NCBI GenBank assembly: GCA_013360675.1
Contig: JABWBB010000004.1
Location: 34,671 to 98,670 of the forward strand
From: Phycisphaerales bacterium
GTDB lineage: Bacteria; Planctomycetota; Phycisphaerae; Phycisphaerales; UBA1924
Reading direction: 5' to 3'
Length of the DNA stretch: 64,000 bases
The notes beneath the pieces are model-generated. The model worked only from the letters and a program-made list of their open reading frames with translations, did not search any database and was not told where the DNA came from. Each line of letters opens with the position of its first letter. Position 1 is the stretch's first letter. The translations under genes were made by a program, and so were the position numbers. This document shows, piece after piece, positions 9,561 through 17,934 of the stretch.

Positions 9561-9842
9561 TCATCGAGGCATGGGTGCCGCGCCGCGTCCGGTGACCTTG
9601 GGCTTCCAGTCGTCGGGCACCTTGTTGGGGTCGTTCTCGGCCATTTCCTGTGCGGCCTGCGCGTTGGCCTTGATCTGTTCTTGTGCCGCCCGGTACTCGG
9701 GGGTCGAGGTATCCGCCCCGCCGCGGTAGTACCCCACGATCTGCCACACCGCGATGGCGATGAGCAGGATGGAGATGACGGAGACGCCCACAAACTTCCC
9801 GCGGTTCTCGGGGAGCAGCATCTCGGAGAGCATGGCTTTCAT
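9561..9842 (-). CDS. Small single-pass membrane protein, downstream partner of prepilin-like gene
   Basis: I do not recognise this 93-residue protein. It has a short cytoplasmic start ([17 protein letters not shown]), one hydrophobic helix near residues 18-35, then a polar, Gln/Ala- and Asp/Asn-rich tail ending with WKPKVTG. Its ATG overlaps the stop of the upstream prepilin-like gene as ATGA, so the two are translationally coupled. The terminator just after its stop makes it the last gene of a two-gene operon. It could be an assembly partner or membrane anchor for the pseudopilin-like protein; that is inferred only from coupling. Confidence 0.65.
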   Translation of the reverse strand: MKAMLSEMLLPENRGKFVGVSVISILLIAIAVWQIVGYYRGGADTSTPEYRAAQEQIKANAQAAQEMAENDPNKVPDDWKPKVTGRGAAPMPR

Positions 9843-10843
9843 CGGATGTCTCGCCCCTGCACGCCGTTGCGCGTGGCCCAGAAGTACGCCGCCGGGAGCG
9901 GCGTGATGTTCCACGGCGTCGAGCCGTTGTTCGAGTTCCAGATGAAGCCCTGCGGCTGGCCGTACTCAAGCCCGTTGAGCTCGCCGGGTCCGGGGTTCCA
10001 GAACCCGGCCGGATACCAGAGACGATCGACGGGGTTTTGGCCCGCGGGGCCGGTGTCGGCGATGATCGAAGACATGTCCACGGTCTTGCCGCTCCCGTCG
10101 ACCATGGCGACCTGCGGCTTGGCCCCGGGCTGGTGCCACATGGGCGGGACCTTCTGCGTGAAATCCTTGTTCTCGAAGAGTTGCACCTTGGCCGAGGGCG
10201 TCAGCACGTCGGTCGTGCGATTGCGTCGGATGTAAAAGCGGTTTGCCGCTCCCGCGCCCAGGCGGTTGCCCGGCACGAACCGGGCCCAATCCTGCCAGAA
10301 GACGGGCGGATACCAGTACGAACTGGGGAAGATCCACGAGTAGTTGGTCTGCGCGTTGCCGCCGACATTCTCACGGAACCAGCGCTGCAGGGCGAAATCC
10401 TGCGGGGCGGCCATGGTCTTGACCCGCGAGATCTTGTCGTCGTCGGCGAAGAACATGTGCCCGGCCCAGTGGTAGCCGTACGACTCGGTGCCGCTGCTGC
10501 TCTGCACGCCCTGGCCATAATCCCACGCGTATTGATAGAGCCCGTGCCCGACGAGCTGCGCGATCTCCGGCGGCTCGAAGACCACGCAGTACGAGTTCCA
10601 GCCGCTCGTGGCGCCAAGGCGCATCGGGCCAAAGGGGTTCAGGAACTCGTCCTTGTTGTCCGCCTGGTAATACCCCATGTACGTCATGTTCTGACGCAGG
10701 TTGGAGAGGCTGACCGTGCGTTGCCCCGCCGACCGGGCGCGGCCCAGCGCGGGCAGCAGCACCGAGATCAGCAGCGCGATGATCGCGATGACCACCAGCA
10801 ACTCGATCAGCGTGAACGCGGAACGACGGGTTCGGGCGCGCAT
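9839..10843 (-). CDS. Prepilin-type N-terminal cleavage/methylation domain protein
   Basis: A 334-residue type II secretion/pilin-like protein. The N-terminus is basic (RARTRRSA) followed by the class III signal [16 protein letters not shown], which prepilin peptidase would cut before the Phe. The rest is a large globular, Trp/Tyr/Asn-rich exported domain with [10 protein letters not shown] and a C-terminal [10 protein letters not shown]. Planctomycetes carry many such proteins and their roles are largely unknown. A good ribosome site (GGAGA) precedes the ATG. The sequence coding for the hydrophobic helix is identical over 44 bases to that of the neighbouring gene at 11057-11926, while the rest of the two proteins differs. 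Confidence 0.85.
   Translation of the reverse strand: MRARTRRSAFTLIELLVVIAIIALLISVLLPALGRARSAGQRTVSLSNLRQNMTYMGYYQADNKDEFLNPFGPMRLGATSGWNSYCVVFEPPEIAQLVGHGLYQYAWDYGQGVQSSSGTESYGYHWAGHMFFADDDKISRVKTMAAPQDFALQRWFRENVGGNAQTNYSWIFPSSYWYPPVFWQDWARFVPGNRLGAGAANRFYIRRNRTTDVLTPSAKVQLFENKDFTQKVPPMWHQPGAKPQVAMVDGSGKTVDMSSIIADTGPAGQNPVDRLWYPAGFWNPGPGELNGLEYGQPQGFIWNSNNGSTPWNITPLPAAYFWATRNGVQGRDIR
10776..10819. repeat. 44-bp exact direct repeat, copy 1
   Basis: This 44-base segment, coding on the minus strand for the prepilin signal helix [15 protein letters not shown], is identical base for base to 11853-11896 in the next prepilin-like gene. Identity at silent positions points to a recent duplication, gene conversion or strong selection on the codons. 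Confidence 0.9.
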
Positions 10844-10984
10844 GACAAGTCTCCTTTGCGGCCTATCCCCACGAGCCAGGCCGCATGGTGTCCCCTATCA
10901 GTCTACACCCCTTTATACTTGTGCGGAGAAAGAAACATGCGCCGTCCCCGCCGAGCGTATGCCAGGGCTATCCCCCCCCAAGGC

Positions 10985-11016
10985 ATGAAAAAAGGCCCCG
11001 CTTTTCGGGGGGCCTT
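10985..11016 (-). terminator. Rho-independent terminator after second prepilin-like gene
   Basis: On the minus strand a stem pairing AAGGCCCC with GGGGCCTT, with a loop containing GAAAA, runs into six T. It lies about 40 bases beyond the stop at 11057 and separates the two prepilin-like transcription units. Confidence 0.85.
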
Positions 11017-11056
11017 GGGCGGAACGTGAGTGAGGGCGGCCGAGCCGGATCGGCAA

Positions 11057-11926
11057 TCAGGGCAGGCGGAGGTCTTCGAAGACGAAGGCGTAGCGGTCGT
11101 TGGCATAGGCCTGGGCGTTGCGACCCGGGGTGACCAGCAGGTACGCCGCATGCCCGTCCATGAAGCCCATGACCGACTTGTTGATGTCGTCATACCCGTT
11201 CTTGAGTGCGAAGCTCGACGAGGTCTGGTTGGCGATCACGTCGGCATACTGGTCGTGCATCCAGACGAACCGCGAGGGGAGGAAGGCGTCGGCGAACTTC
11301 ATCCGCTGGCAGCCGAAGTTGAAGGCGTTGGTGAAGGAAAGGCGCGGGTAAACCTGGTCCCACCACTTCACGTTGAAGTGGTAGCTGGTGCCCACGTCGT
11401 CGTAGCTGTTCACGCCCGGGGTCGGGTTGGGCCATGTGCGCTGATACGTCGCAATATCACCCGGATCCTTGAAGATCGGGAGCTGGAACGTGTTGCGGTC
11501 CGGGGCGGCGGAGGCAAGCCGGATCGGCGGCGGGGGGGCCTCGATCGTCGCGTCATACACGAACGGATTGAGCGGACGGTCGGCGGCTTCCACATCGAAG
11601 GCCCCCGCGGCCCAGTAGGACGAGTTGTTCTTTCCGCCGTAACTCCAGGTGCACCAGCCCTCGAGCGCGCCCGAGGTGGCCGACTGCGACGTGCCGCGCA
11701 CGTACGACATGGTCAACGGCATGAAGCCCTTGTAGCTCTCGCGATAGACCAGCGCCGCCGCCGTGATCTGGCGCACGTTGCTCATCGAGATGGTCAGGCG
11801 GGCGGCCTTGCGGGCTTTGCCCAGGGCGGGGAGCAGCAGACCGATGAGCAGTGCGATGATCGCGATGACCACCAGCAACTCGATCAGCGTGAACGCACGA
11901 TGTGCACGACGTGGAAATCCGATCAT
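11057..11926 (-). CDS. Prepilin-type N-terminal cleavage/methylation domain protein
   Basis: A 289-residue protein with the same layout as its neighbour: basic start [11 protein letters not shown], cleavage signal [20 protein letters not shown], then an exported domain that ends with [11 protein letters not shown], a variant of the H/DG box seen near the C-terminus of many planctomycete pseudopilin-like proteins. I chose the ATG at 11926, 37 codons inside the longest frame, because AGGGGT lies upstream and the charge pattern of the signal begins there. It forms its own transcription unit, closed by the terminator at 10985-11016. Substrate or filament partner unknown. Confidence 0.85.
   Translation of the reverse strand: MIGFPRRAHRAFTLIELLVVIAIIALLIGLLLPALGKARKAARLTISMSNVRQITAAALVYRESYKGFMPLTMSYVRGTSQSATSGALEGWCTWSYGGKNNSSYWAAGAFDVEAADRPLNPFVYDATIEAPPPPIRLASAAPDRNTFQLPIFKDPGDIATYQRTWPNPTPGVNSYDDVGTSYHFNVKWWDQVYPRLSFTNAFNFGCQRMKFADAFLPSRFVWMHDQYADVIANQTSSSFALKNGYDDINKSVMGFMDGHAAYLLVTPGRNAQAYANDRYAFVFEDLRLP
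11853..11896. repeat. 44-bp exact direct repeat, copy 2
   Basis: Second copy of the 44-base segment at 10776-10819, at the same codon positions in a neighbouring prepilin-like gene. Identity stops sharply on both sides of the signal helix. Confidence 0.9.
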
Positions 11927-12270
11927 GGTCCGACACCCCTTCACCCCTGAACGGGGGGTTGCGTGCCCCACACGGGGCCAATGCCCCGAATGGGGCCAAA
12001 TGGCGTCCTCCGGCAGTTGCCCGAAGTCGCCAACCACATCCTACTGATTCGAAGAGGATCCGGTCAAGGTTGCCTGAAATCGCACGCAGATTGTCGGGTG
12101 CCTGTCGCTCTTCCGGCTCGAACGACGGGCTGCCGGTACGCCGTACCCGAGCATCCTCCCGGGAACCGACAGAGGTCGGGGTGCGAAACGGGTCATGGAA
12201 ACGAACCCGAAGTCCGTTCTGGGCCGATAAACAGGGTATCTGAATCCCTGTTCGGGGTCTGAATCGCCTA
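11927..12270. other. Divergent intergenic region with short palindromes
   Basis: A 344-base gap between the divergent prepilin-like and kinase genes. It holds a twice-repeated GGGGCCAA element within a run of C/G tracts (about 11945-12000) and the perfect inverted repeat at 12230-12252. No further gene is supported here; small open frames lack ribosome sites. Promoters for both flanking genes should lie here, but I cannot place a convincing -35/-10 pair. Confidence 0.5.
12230..12252. repeat. Perfect inverted repeat upstream of kinase gene
   Basis: AACAGGG and CCCTGTT, seven bases each, flank a nine-base AT-rich spacer. It ends 18 bases before the kinase ATG. No T-run follows, so it is more like an operator or a 5' leader hairpin than a terminator. 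Confidence 0.5.
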
Positions 12271-13671
12271 ATGTCTGCCCAACGCATGCCCGAGTCGACA
12301 AACCAGCCCGATCCCGGCAAAACCAGCCCGCTGGCGGGCTCCCGTGCCGCCATGGGGAGCCCTGGCGAGGCGGGGGGGTCGATGGAATCGACCGGACCGA
12401 CCCCGCCGCCCCCGGCCAGCGCTGACGAGATCTTGCAGGAACTGGCCAAGAGTGGGACGAATGTCGACACGATGGTCGGGCGCCTGGTGATCGACCAGGG
12501 GCTGGCCACACCCGACGAGGTGCGTCACTGCATCGAACTTTCACGCGCGCTGGCGCAGGAGCGCAACGAGCGTTCGCTGGCCGAGCTGCTCGTCGACAAC
12601 GCGTACATCACGCATCGCCAGATGACGCGACTGCGCGAGGTGGTGGCGGCGGAGCGTTCGGGGCAGAAGATCCCCGGGTACAAGGTGCTGGGGAAGCTGG
12701 GCGCGGGGGCGATGGCCACGGTCTTCAAGGCCAAGCAGATGAGCTTGGACCGCATGGTGGCGATCAAGGTGCTGCCGCGCAAGTTCACCTCGAGCCCACA
12801 GTTCATCGAGCGGTTTTACGCCGAGGGCCGGGCCGCGGCTCAGCTCAACCACCCCAACATCGTGCAGGCGTACGACGTGGGCAAGGCGGGTGAGTACCAC
12901 TACTTCGTGATGGAGTATGTGGACGGGAGCACGGTCTACGACGAGATCGCGCGGAGCAAGCGCTACAGCGAGAAGGACGCGCTGGACATTGTGATCCAGA
13001 TCGCCGAGGCCCTGCAGCACGCCCACGAAAAGGGGCTGGTTCACCGCGACGTCAAGCCCAAGAACCTGATGCTGACCAAGGAGGGCGTGGCGAAGCTCGC
13101 CGACATGGGCCTGGCCCGGGCGATCAGCGACCGCGAGGCCGCCGAGGCCGAGCAGGGCAAGGCCTTCGGCACGCCCTACTACATCTCGCCCGAGCAGATC
13201 CGGGGCGAGTTGAACATCGGCCCGCCGGCGGACATTTACTCGCTGGGGGCGACGCTCTATCACATGGTCACGGGGAACGTGCCCTTCGACGGGAAGAATC
13301 CCTCGGCGGTGATGCACAAGCACCTCAAGGCCGATCTTGTCCCGCCCGACCACGTGAACCCGCGCCTGAGCGCGGGGATCAGCGAGGTCATCGAGATGAT
13401 GATGGCCAAGGATGTGAAGCGCCGCTATCAGAAGTGCGCCGACCTGCTCGCGGACCTGCGCCTGGTGCGCAAGGGCGAGCCCCCGGTCATGGCCCGCAAG
13501 GAACTGGCGGGGGCGGCGTTGGCCGGGCTGGCACAGGCCGAGGCGCAGGCCCAGGGCGAGATCGCCATCGCCCCGACCGAACAGCCCATGGTGCGGGCGT
13601 GGCTCTTCTACCTGATGCTGGGCGTGGCGGCCCTGAGCCTGATCGTAAACGTCGTGCAGTTCCTCACCTGA
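12271..13671 (+). CDS. Membrane-anchored Hanks-type Ser/Thr protein kinase with N-terminal MshEN-like region
   Basis: A 466-residue kinase. Residues ~137-400 form a complete eukaryotic-like kinase domain: Gly loop LGAGAMATV, ATP-anchoring Lys166 in VAIKVL, catalytic HRDVKPKN (Asp260), metal-binding Asp278 in ADMGLA (DMG in place of DFG), and SPEQIRGE in place of APE. A single hydrophobic helix at ~440-462 anchors the C-terminus. The first 135 residues lack the usual planctomycete linker. They contain two half-repeats, VGRLVIDQGLATPDEV and LAELLVDNAYITHRQM, that resemble the N-terminal domain of GspE/MshE ATPases, which in MshE binds cyclic di-GMP. Active kinase likely; ligand binding by the front domain is inference. 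It is probably transcribed alone. Confidence 0.9.
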   Translation: MSAQRMPESTNQPDPGKTSPLAGSRAAMGSPGEAGGSMESTGPTPPPPASADEILQELAKSGTNVDTMVGRLVIDQGLATPDEVRHCIELSRALAQERNERSLAELLVDNAYITHRQMTRLREVVAAERSGQKIPGYKVLGKLGAGAMATVFKAKQMSLDRMVAIKVLPRKFTSSPQFIERFYAEGRAAAQLNHPNIVQAYDVGKAGEYHYFVMEYVDGSTVYDEIARSKRYSEKDALDIVIQIAEALQHAHEKGLVHRDVKPKNLMLTKEGVAKLADMGLARAISDREAAEAEQGKAFGTPYYISPEQIRGELNIGPPADIYSLGATLYHMVTGNVPFDGKNPSAVMHKHLKADLVPPDHVNPRLSAGISEVIEMMMAKDVKRRYQKCADLLADLRLVRKGEPPVMARKELAGAALAGLAQAEAQAQGEIAIAPTEQPMVRAWLFYLMLGVAALSLIVNVVQFLT

Positions 13672-13985
13672 TCCGCAGGGTGTGCCTGTCGGGGACGAAT
13701 GGGCCCCGCGATTTCTGCTTGCCCCGGGGGTTGGGATGGGTTAGGCTTGTGAGGGCAGTCGGCGGCGTGTGCCGCGGCTTGGCCCTAAGGTGCGCCGCGG
13801 AGTGCGGCGTGGATGGTGTGGACGAACTCATGCGCGACCAGACGATTCTCGTTGTTGCCGCGCCGAGCGTCAGATGTGACGCACGGCCATGAGTGTTCGT
13901 GGAACCCGAGATACCTATGACTACAACGGCCTGCCCGCATGGTGCGGTGCAGGGCGGGGTGGTTGCTGACTGGTGGAGGTGAGGC
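13672..13985 (+). other. infC leader / intergenic region
   Basis: A 314-base gap between the kinase and infC. It contains a weak hairpin (CGGGG...CCCCG near 13692-13710) without a clear T-run, and the strong ribosome site at 13975-13980. Its length leaves room for an infC promoter and a regulatory leader. No coding sequence can be supported. Confidence 0.5.
13975..13980 (+). promoter_or_regulatory. Shine-Dalgarno that fixes an ATC start for infC
   Basis: GGAGGT, the best ribosome site in the region, ends five bases before the in-frame ATC at 13986. An in-frame TGA overlaps its last base (13980-13982), so no start further upstream is possible. The next conventional start, GTG at 14022, is 41 bases away and has no ribosome site of its own. 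Confidence 0.75.
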
Positions 13986-14708
13986 ATCGCATTCGGTCGA
14001 TTCAGCCGTGATTCGGCCCCCGTGCAACGCACGCGGGTGAACTTCATGATCAAGATCTCGCCCGTTCGCCTGATCGGGGCGGACAACGAGCAGATCGGCG
14101 TCGTCGAGACGTCCGAGGCGCAGCGCATGGCCCAGGAGGCGGGGCTCGATCTGGTCGAGATCGTCCCCGATACGCGCCCGCCCGTCTGCAAGATCATGGA
14201 CTACGGCAAATTCAAGTACGAAGAAAGCCAGAAGGCCCGCAAGAGCCGCGCCGCCAGCAAGGCGACGGAGATGAAGGAGATCCGGCTGGGGCGTTCGGTC
14301 AAGATCGACCCGCACGACATCCAGATCCGCATCGACCAGTCGCGGCGATTCCTGATGGCCGGGCACAAGGTGATGTTCACGCAGCGGTTCAAGGGTCGCG
14401 AGATCGCGCACCGCGAACTGGGCATCGAGAATCTGGCCCGCGTCCGCGACGCCCTGGCCGACATCGCCAAGGTCGAACAGGCCCCGCGCTGGATGGGCAA
14501 GCAGGCGAGCATCATCATGGCCCCCGACAAGCCCAAGGTCGAGGCCGTCAAGCGCAAGCTCGAGAAGGAGCGCGCCGAGAAGATCGCCGCGGGTCAGAAG
14601 ATCGAGGAGGAACGCTCGATCGAGGAACTCGAGGCCGAACTCGAGGCCCAGAACCAAACGATCGACCCGGGCGACGACGAGACGGGCGACGAGAGCGACA
14701 AGGACTGA
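13986..14708 (+). CDS. infC: Translation initiation factor IF-3 with acidic C-terminal tail
   Basis: IF-3 binds the 30S subunit, blocks premature joining of 50S and checks the start codon. Recognisable stretches are ISPVRLIGADNEQIGVV, GLDLVEIVPDTRPPVCKIMD and YGKFKYEE in the N-domain, and EIRLGRSVKIDPHD, HKVMFTQRFKGRE and KVEQAPRWMGKQ in the C-domain. About 40 extra residues follow, very rich in Glu and Asp (EEERSIEELEAELEAQ...GDDETGDESD). I start the gene at the ATC at 13986 (240 residues) on ribosome-site evidence. IF-3 genes classically use AUU or other poor starts for self-control. The usual rpmI-rplT partners do not follow; a terminator comes 50 bases after the stop. Confidence 0.92.
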   Translation: MAFGRFSRDSAPVQRTRVNFMIKISPVRLIGADNEQIGVVETSEAQRMAQEAGLDLVEIVPDTRPPVCKIMDYGKFKYEESQKARKSRAASKATEMKEIRLGRSVKIDPHDIQIRIDQSRRFLMAGHKVMFTQRFKGREIAHRELGIENLARVRDALADIAKVEQAPRWMGKQASIIMAPDKPKVEAVKRKLEKERAEKIAAGQKIEEERSIEELEAELEAQNQTIDPGDDETGDESDKD

Positions 14709-14757
14709 TCCGCCGGCGCAAGCCGTCCGCTTTGGTCGATGCCTTCAAGAACCCATC

Positions 14758-14784
14758 ACGGCCCTTCGGGGCCGTGTTTTTTTC
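14758..14784 (+). terminator. Rho-independent terminator of infC
   Basis: The stem CACGGCCC...GGGCCGTG with a tight TTCG-containing loop is followed by seven T. It lies 50 bases after the infC stop, so infC is monocistronic on its 3' side. Confidence 0.9.
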
Positions 14785-14801
14785 GGTGAACCCAACGCGG
14801 G

Positions 14802-15086
14802 CTACCCCTGGGGAGTGCGGATCTCGTCGTCGATCCGCGGGGCCCACCGACGGGCCTTGGCGGCGTCGAACCGCGCGGGCAGCGTGATGGGTGCGTAATC
14901 CAGCAGGTACTCAACCACCGCCTGCACCACCCGTGACGGGGCCAGCGTGCCCCCGCACCAGAAGTCATGGTCGGCCCACGAGAGCGTCACCACGTGCGCG
15001 GATTCCTGACCGTCGCGACGCACGGCGACCTCGTAGGACCACCCGGCGGGGGCCTGCGTCTCGGTTCTGACATCCACCACGCGCAT
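14802..15086 (-). CDS. Small conserved-looking hypothetical protein
   Basis: A 94-residue soluble protein I cannot name. It begins MRVVDVRTETQAPAGWSYEV, has a central strand HVVTLSWADHDFWCGG and a helix PSRVVQAVVEYLLDYAP. The ATG at 15086 is chosen because AGGAG lies eight bases upstream; the open frame continues 150 codons further back, but that part is antisense to the permease gene. It lies between the infC terminator and the divergent permease gene and is probably transcribed alone. No catalytic motif stands out. Confidence 0.6.
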   Translation of the reverse strand: MRVVDVRTETQAPAGWSYEVAVRRDGQESAHVVTLSWADHDFWCGGTLAPSRVVQAVVEYLLDYAPITLPARFDAAKARRWAPRIDDEIRTPQG

Positions 15087-15207
15087 GAATCGCTCCTGAG
15101 TCGAGTGCGGCCCGCCACCGGGCGATGACTCCACCGGTACCATTCGGCAGGCAGCGTCGCAGGGTTGAGGTCTTCTCCCGGGCTTGCCAAAGAGGGGCTT
15201 GCCACGC

Positions 15208-16539
15208 GTGACGTTCCTGCTTGAAACCATCCGTCTGGGATTGACCAACCTGCGGCTGCACCTGCTGCGATCGATCCTGACCGCGCTGGGGATCATCCTG
15301 GGCGTGGGCGCGGTCATCGTGATGAGCAGCCTTGGTGAGGGGTCCAAGCAGCAGGCCCTGGCCCAGCTTGAGCGCCTGGGCGCGCGCAACATCATCATCC
15401 GCTCCCAGCGCCCGCCCGAGAGCCAGAGCCAGCAGCAGGGTGAACGGCGCGGCATGGTCAGCAAATACGGCCTGACCAGGGCCGACTTCGAGGTGATCCA
15501 GGAACTCCTGCCCGAGATCGAGACGATCGTGCCGCTCAAGTCGGTCGGGGGGCAGGTGCTGCGCGATCGCTACCGACAGGTGAGCCAGGCCTTCGCCACC
15601 ACGCCGGACCTGGCCAAGGTGGCGAACCTGACGATCGCGCGGGGGCGTTATCTCACCCGCGCGGACATGCAGGACAAGGCCATGGTCTGTGTGATCGGCG
15701 CGGAGGTGGCCAAGGAACTCTTCCCGCTCGAAGACCCTTTGGGGGGTACGCTGCGGATCGACGAGAAGCCGTTCTCGGTGGTGGGGGTGTTGGCCCCGGT
15801 CGGGCTGGCGGGCGGGGCCGGGGCCACGCTCGTGGGACGCGACCTGAACCTTGATGTGCACATCCCGATGACGAGCGCACGCGAGACCTTTGGCGACACG
15901 ATCGTGCGTCGGCGCTCGGGCTCGTTCGAGGCCACGGAGGTGCAGATCTCCGAGATCATCATGACGTCCTCCGACCGCGAACGTGTGATCGTCGATGCTC
16001 AGCGCGCACGGCGCATCATGAACGTGAGGCACCCGGGCCTGCCCGATATCGGCATCATCGTGCCCTACGAACTGCTCGACAACGCCCGCAAGACCGCGTT
16101 GACGTACAACCTGGTCTTTGGCGCGGTGGCGGGCATCGCCCTGCTGGTGGGCGGCATCGGCATCATGAACATCATGCTGGCGAGCGTGACCGAGCGCACA
16201 CGCGAGATCGGCATCCGCCGGGCCGTCGGCGCCACGCGACGCCACATCCTCTGGCAGTTCCTGGTCGAGACGAGCGTGCTCTCGGCCATCGGCGGGTTGC
16301 TGGGCGTGTGGCTGGGCGTGGGGGCCAGCGTCTTTGTGGCATGGGGCGTGCCCCGGCTGCCGACCATGCCCGGCATCGGAAAGTACTTCAACGCGGACAT
16401 CTCACTCCCCACCGAGGTCACCGGGTGGTCGATCATCGTGAGCTTCGTGGTGGCGACGGCGACGGGCCTGATCTTCGGGCTCTACCCCGCGCGGAAGGCC
16501 GCCGCCCAGGACCCGATCGTCGCGCTGCGGCATGATTGA
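15208..16539 (+). CDS. MacB-type ABC transporter permease
   Basis: A 443-residue permease of the MacB/FtsX (type VII) group. After one N-terminal membrane helix (LLRSILTALGIILGVGAVIVMSS) comes a ~230-residue periplasmic MacB_PCD domain, then three C-terminal helices with the diagnostic loop VTERTREIGIRRAVGATRR before the third. These proteins do not form a pore but couple cytoplasmic ATP use to periplasmic work such as toxin or lipoprotein release. The partner ATPase and a periplasmic adaptor are not next to it: upstream is a divergent small gene and downstream the convergent wecA-like gene. I prefer the GTG at 15208 over the TTG at 15184, which has no ribosome site. Confidence 0.85.
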   Translation: MTFLLETIRLGLTNLRLHLLRSILTALGIILGVGAVIVMSSLGEGSKQQALAQLERLGARNIIIRSQRPPESQSQQQGERRGMVSKYGLTRADFEVIQELLPEIETIVPLKSVGGQVLRDRYRQVSQAFATTPDLAKVANLTIARGRYLTRADMQDKAMVCVIGAEVAKELFPLEDPLGGTLRIDEKPFSVVGVLAPVGLAGGAGATLVGRDLNLDVHIPMTSARETFGDTIVRRRSGSFEATEVQISEIIMTSSDRERVIVDAQRARRIMNVRHPGLPDIGIIVPYELLDNARKTALTYNLVFGAVAGIALLVGGIGIMNIMLASVTERTREIGIRRAVGATRRHILWQFLVETSVLSAIGGLLGVWLGVGASVFVAWGVPRLPTMPGIGKYFNADISLPTEVTGWSIIVSFVVATATGLIFGLYPARKAAAQDPIVALRHD

Positions 16540-16548
16540 TGCGGGCGG

Positions 16549-17934
16549 TTACTTACCGCCGATCGGACGCATGCCCTCATTCTTCAGGGCCTGTTCCTCG
16601 ACGTGGCGACGCCGGGCGATTTTGATCGCCGTCACCCCGATGTACGACGCGAGCACGAGGGCGAGCAGATAGGCCACGCGCCCGCGGAAGAAGGTGACCG
16701 CGATGCCCAAGGCGGCGAAGGAGCCGGCCATGGCATAGAGCATGAGCACCGCCCCCTTGACGCCCAGGGCCCGCTTGAGCATGTGGTGCAGGTGCTGGTC
16801 GTCCGCCGCCGAGATCGATTTGCGCTCGAGCTTGCGTCGCACGATGGCGAGGCTGGTGTCGATGATGGGAACGGCGTAGACGATCAGCCCGGCAGCGACC
16901 AGGGGCGTCTGCCCCGTGTCGCCCAGCGTGAGGATGATCACGCAGACCATGAAGCCCATGAGCAGGCTGCCCGCATCGCCCAGGAAAATCGAGGCGGGAT
17001 TAAAGTTGTGCGGGAGGAACCCCATGCACGCGCCCAGCAGCGCGAGACACAGCACGATGCGCTGGGCGTCGCGGGGGCCGTCGTCGACCATCGCCAGCCC
17101 CAGCGCGATGATCAGCAGTCCCGCCGACGAGATCGCCGTGGTCCCCGTGAGCAGCCCGTCGAGCCCGTCGATGAGGTTCGAGGCGTTGCAGAACGACAGG
17201 ACAAGGATGCCGATCAAGGCCGTCCCGCACCAGTAGACCACGTCGAAGGGGATCGCCCCGTGCCCGAACAGTTCGAAGGGCAGCGGGATGTGAAAGACGA
17301 TCGTGGGCGCGTCGTTCACGATGGTGGTGTTCGCACCGAACCAGCGGAAGACCGGAATGACCACGCCCGCGGCGAGTTTCACGCCCACGTCGTCAATCGC
17401 CAGCGCCGCCGCCGCCACCAGTTGTCCGCCCAGTTTCACGCGCGGCGAGACGCCCACCACGTCGTCGATCAGCCCCGTCAGCATGATCACCGTCATACCC
17501 AGCAGGACCGACGGCGGCACCGGATGGCGCAGAAAGCCATACAGCAGGTGCTGCGTGGGGTGAAAATCGATCAGCCCGTGCACCTTGTCGGCGGCGTAGC
17601 TAAAGAGAATCCCACCCAGCAGCCCGAGAAAGACCGCCGCGCCACCCAGGTAGGCCACAGGCACGCGGTGTACCTTGCGGGCCTCGCTGGGGCGATCGAT
17701 CACGCCGTGGGCCGTCGCCAGGCGGCGCATGATGGGCGTGGCCAGGAGCGTGAGCAGGAAGGCCACTAGGAATACGCCCGCGTAGCCTTGCACGATCTCG
17801 AGGCGCGAGATCGAATGGGCCACAAGATCGGCGGCCTTGTCCGCGCTTGGCGCGAGCGCTGAGCCCGTGTCCGTCAGCGATCGCAGGCGATCGGCAAACT
17901 CGGGCGAGGCTGGCAATTCCTGCATCTGCATCAT
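16549..17934 (-). CDS. WecA/MraY-family undecaprenyl-phosphate glycosyl-1-phosphate transferase
   Basis: A 461-residue polytopic membrane enzyme (about eleven helices) of glycosyltransferase family 4. It moves a HexNAc-1-phosphate from its UDP sugar to undecaprenyl phosphate, the first step of many surface polysaccharides. Typical motifs are RKVHRVPVAYLGG in the first loop, GLIDDVVGVSPRVKL with the DD pair, NASNLIDGLDGL, FLGDAGSLLMGF, and the last loop KSISAADDQHLHHML with the HIHH-like cluster. It has ~50 extra N-terminal residues before the first helix. Its ATG overlaps the stop of the epimerase gene as ATGA, so the pair is coupled. It is the last gene of the exopolysaccharide operon. Confidence 0.9.
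   Translation of the reverse strand: MMQMQELPASPEFADRLRSLTDTGSALAPSADKAADLVAHSISRLEIVQGYAGVFLVAFLLTLLATPIMRRLATAHGVIDRPSEARKVHRVPVAYLGGAAVFLGLLGGILFSYAADKVHGLIDFHPTQHLLYGFLRHPVPPSVLLGMTVIMLTGLIDDVVGVSPRVKLGGQLVAAAALAIDDVGVKLAAGVVIPVFRWFGANTTIVNDAPTIVFHIPLPFELFGHGAIPFDVVYWCGTALIGILVLSFCNASNLIDGLDGLLTGTTAISSAGLLIIALGLAMVDDGPRDAQRIVLCLALLGACMGFLPHNFNPASIFLGDAGSLLMGFMVCVIILTLGDTGQTPLVAAGLIVYAVPIIDTSLAIVRRKLERKSISAADDQHLHHMLKRALGVKGAVLMLYAMAGSFAALGIAVTFFRGRVAYLLALVLASYIGVTAIKIARRRHVEEQALKNEGMRPIGGK

Noticed and set aside
13785..13870. Minus-strand frame with HEFVH, like a zinc-protease HExxH motif
   Set aside because: The frame has no start or ribosome site of its own, continues as antisense of infC, and ends soon after the motif. 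Probably chance or at best a relic.
14709..15100. rpmI and rplT after infC
   Set aside because: Neither frame nor motif is present; a terminator and a minus-strand gene occupy the space.
16544..16560. Hairpin GGCGGT/ACCGCC between the convergent permease and WecA-like genes
   Set aside because: It overlaps the stop codon and has no T-run on either strand, so it is not called as a terminator.
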